In this document: in pieces, positions 5,518 to 5,680 of the stretch
How positions within the stretch are numbered: position 1 is the stretch's first letter
How the letters are laid out: each line of letters starts with the position of its first letter
From: a bacterium
GTDB lineage: Bacteria > Chloroflexota > Dormibacteria > UBA8260 > Bog-877
Direction: 5' to 3'
Length of the DNA stretch: 5,680 nt
Assembly: GCA_021817185.1 (NCBI GenBank)
Contig: JAKAVU010000162.1
Span: 1 to 5,680 of the forward strand
Notes under the pieces: model-generated
Told to the model about the DNA's origin: nothing
Databases searched by the model: none
Seen by the model: the letters and a program-made list of their open reading frames with translations, nothing else
Made by a program: the position numbers and the translations under genes

Positions 5518-5680
5518 ATGCGCGCCGCCATCTACGCCCGCTACAGCTCCGAGAACCAGCGCCCCGAGAGCATCGAGGACCAGGTCGCCGCCTGCCGGAG
5601 GCTGGCCAAGGAGCGCGGCTTCGAGATCTCCGACGAGGATGTATTCGCCGACCAGGCCCAGTCGGGCGCCCGGCGCGACC
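5518..5680 (+). CDS. Serine recombinase, N-terminal catalytic part (runs off the window)
   Basis: The frame is open from ATG 5518 to the window edge (54 residues). It starts RAAIYARYSSENQRPESIEDQ, the resolvase-domain opening with the catalytic serine in RYS (Ser10) and Arg8 just before it. VAACRRLAKERGFEI follows as the first helix and strand, and DVFADQAQSGARRD is the next conserved stretch (FxDxAxSGxxxxR). Enzymes of this kind cut and rejoin DNA through a phosphoserine link to integrate, excise or invert elements. The downstream part needed to tell a large integrase from a small resolvase is outside the window; the SSENQ/ESIEDQ style is typical of large, zinc-ribbon recombinases. The HTH fragment at 811-1080 may be the tail of a related enzyme. 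Confidence 0.88.
   Translation, partial: MRAAIYARYSSENQRPESIEDQVAACRRLAKERGFEISDEDVFADQAQSGARRD

Overview
The window looks like a decaying accessory region of a high-GC bacterium. An actinobacterial-type host is the best guess. The reasons are GC-rich codon use, a MerR-type regulator with an N-terminal winged helix, a HIT protein of actinobacterial flavour, an IS1634-like transposase remnant, and a TANNNT promoter set for leaderless translation. This assignment is inference only; no rRNA, tRNA or taxonomic marker gene is present.

Layout. Positions 8-805 hold the C-terminal half (DUF4143 plus a PD-(D/E)XK-like tail) of an AAA/DUF4143 ATP-binding protein, with its Walker half missing from the window and an in-frame TGA at 2-4. 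A short HTH-coding piece (about 811-1080), probably the C-terminus of a lost recombinase, follows and ends on a GC-rich hairpin. A second, complete AAA/DUF4143 protein lies at 1275-2549. Three 23-bp repeats precede it, and the last one contains the likely -10 element, only 8 nt from the ATG. The stretch 2550-2891 has no gene I can support. On the minus strand, an intact HIT-family gene (3509-3967) is followed, with a TAGTG stop/start overlap, by the wreck of a HAD-family hydrolase (about 2892-3509) carrying three in-frame stops and two frameshifts. Also on the minus strand, 4115-4509 is a frameshifted C-terminal remnant of an IS1634/IS4-like transposase. On the plus strand, 4668-5249 encodes a MerR-like regulator, 5323-5505 a 60-residue unknown protein, and 5518 to the window end the catalytic N-terminus of a serine recombinase.

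How the genes may work together. The right end (MerR-like regulator, small ORF, recombinase) reads as the control and integration end of a mobile element. A near-perfect 21-bp palindrome built on ATAATAG lies just before the small ORF/recombinase pair, and a matching half-site lies just before the regulator, so the regulator may control both. The left part carries two divergent DUF4143 ATPases of unknown cellular role separated by a recombinase-like fragment, which suggests repeated integration and erosion at one locus. The most novel-looking element is the complete ATPase with its built-in iterated operator/promoter: a candidate self-regulating single-gene system.
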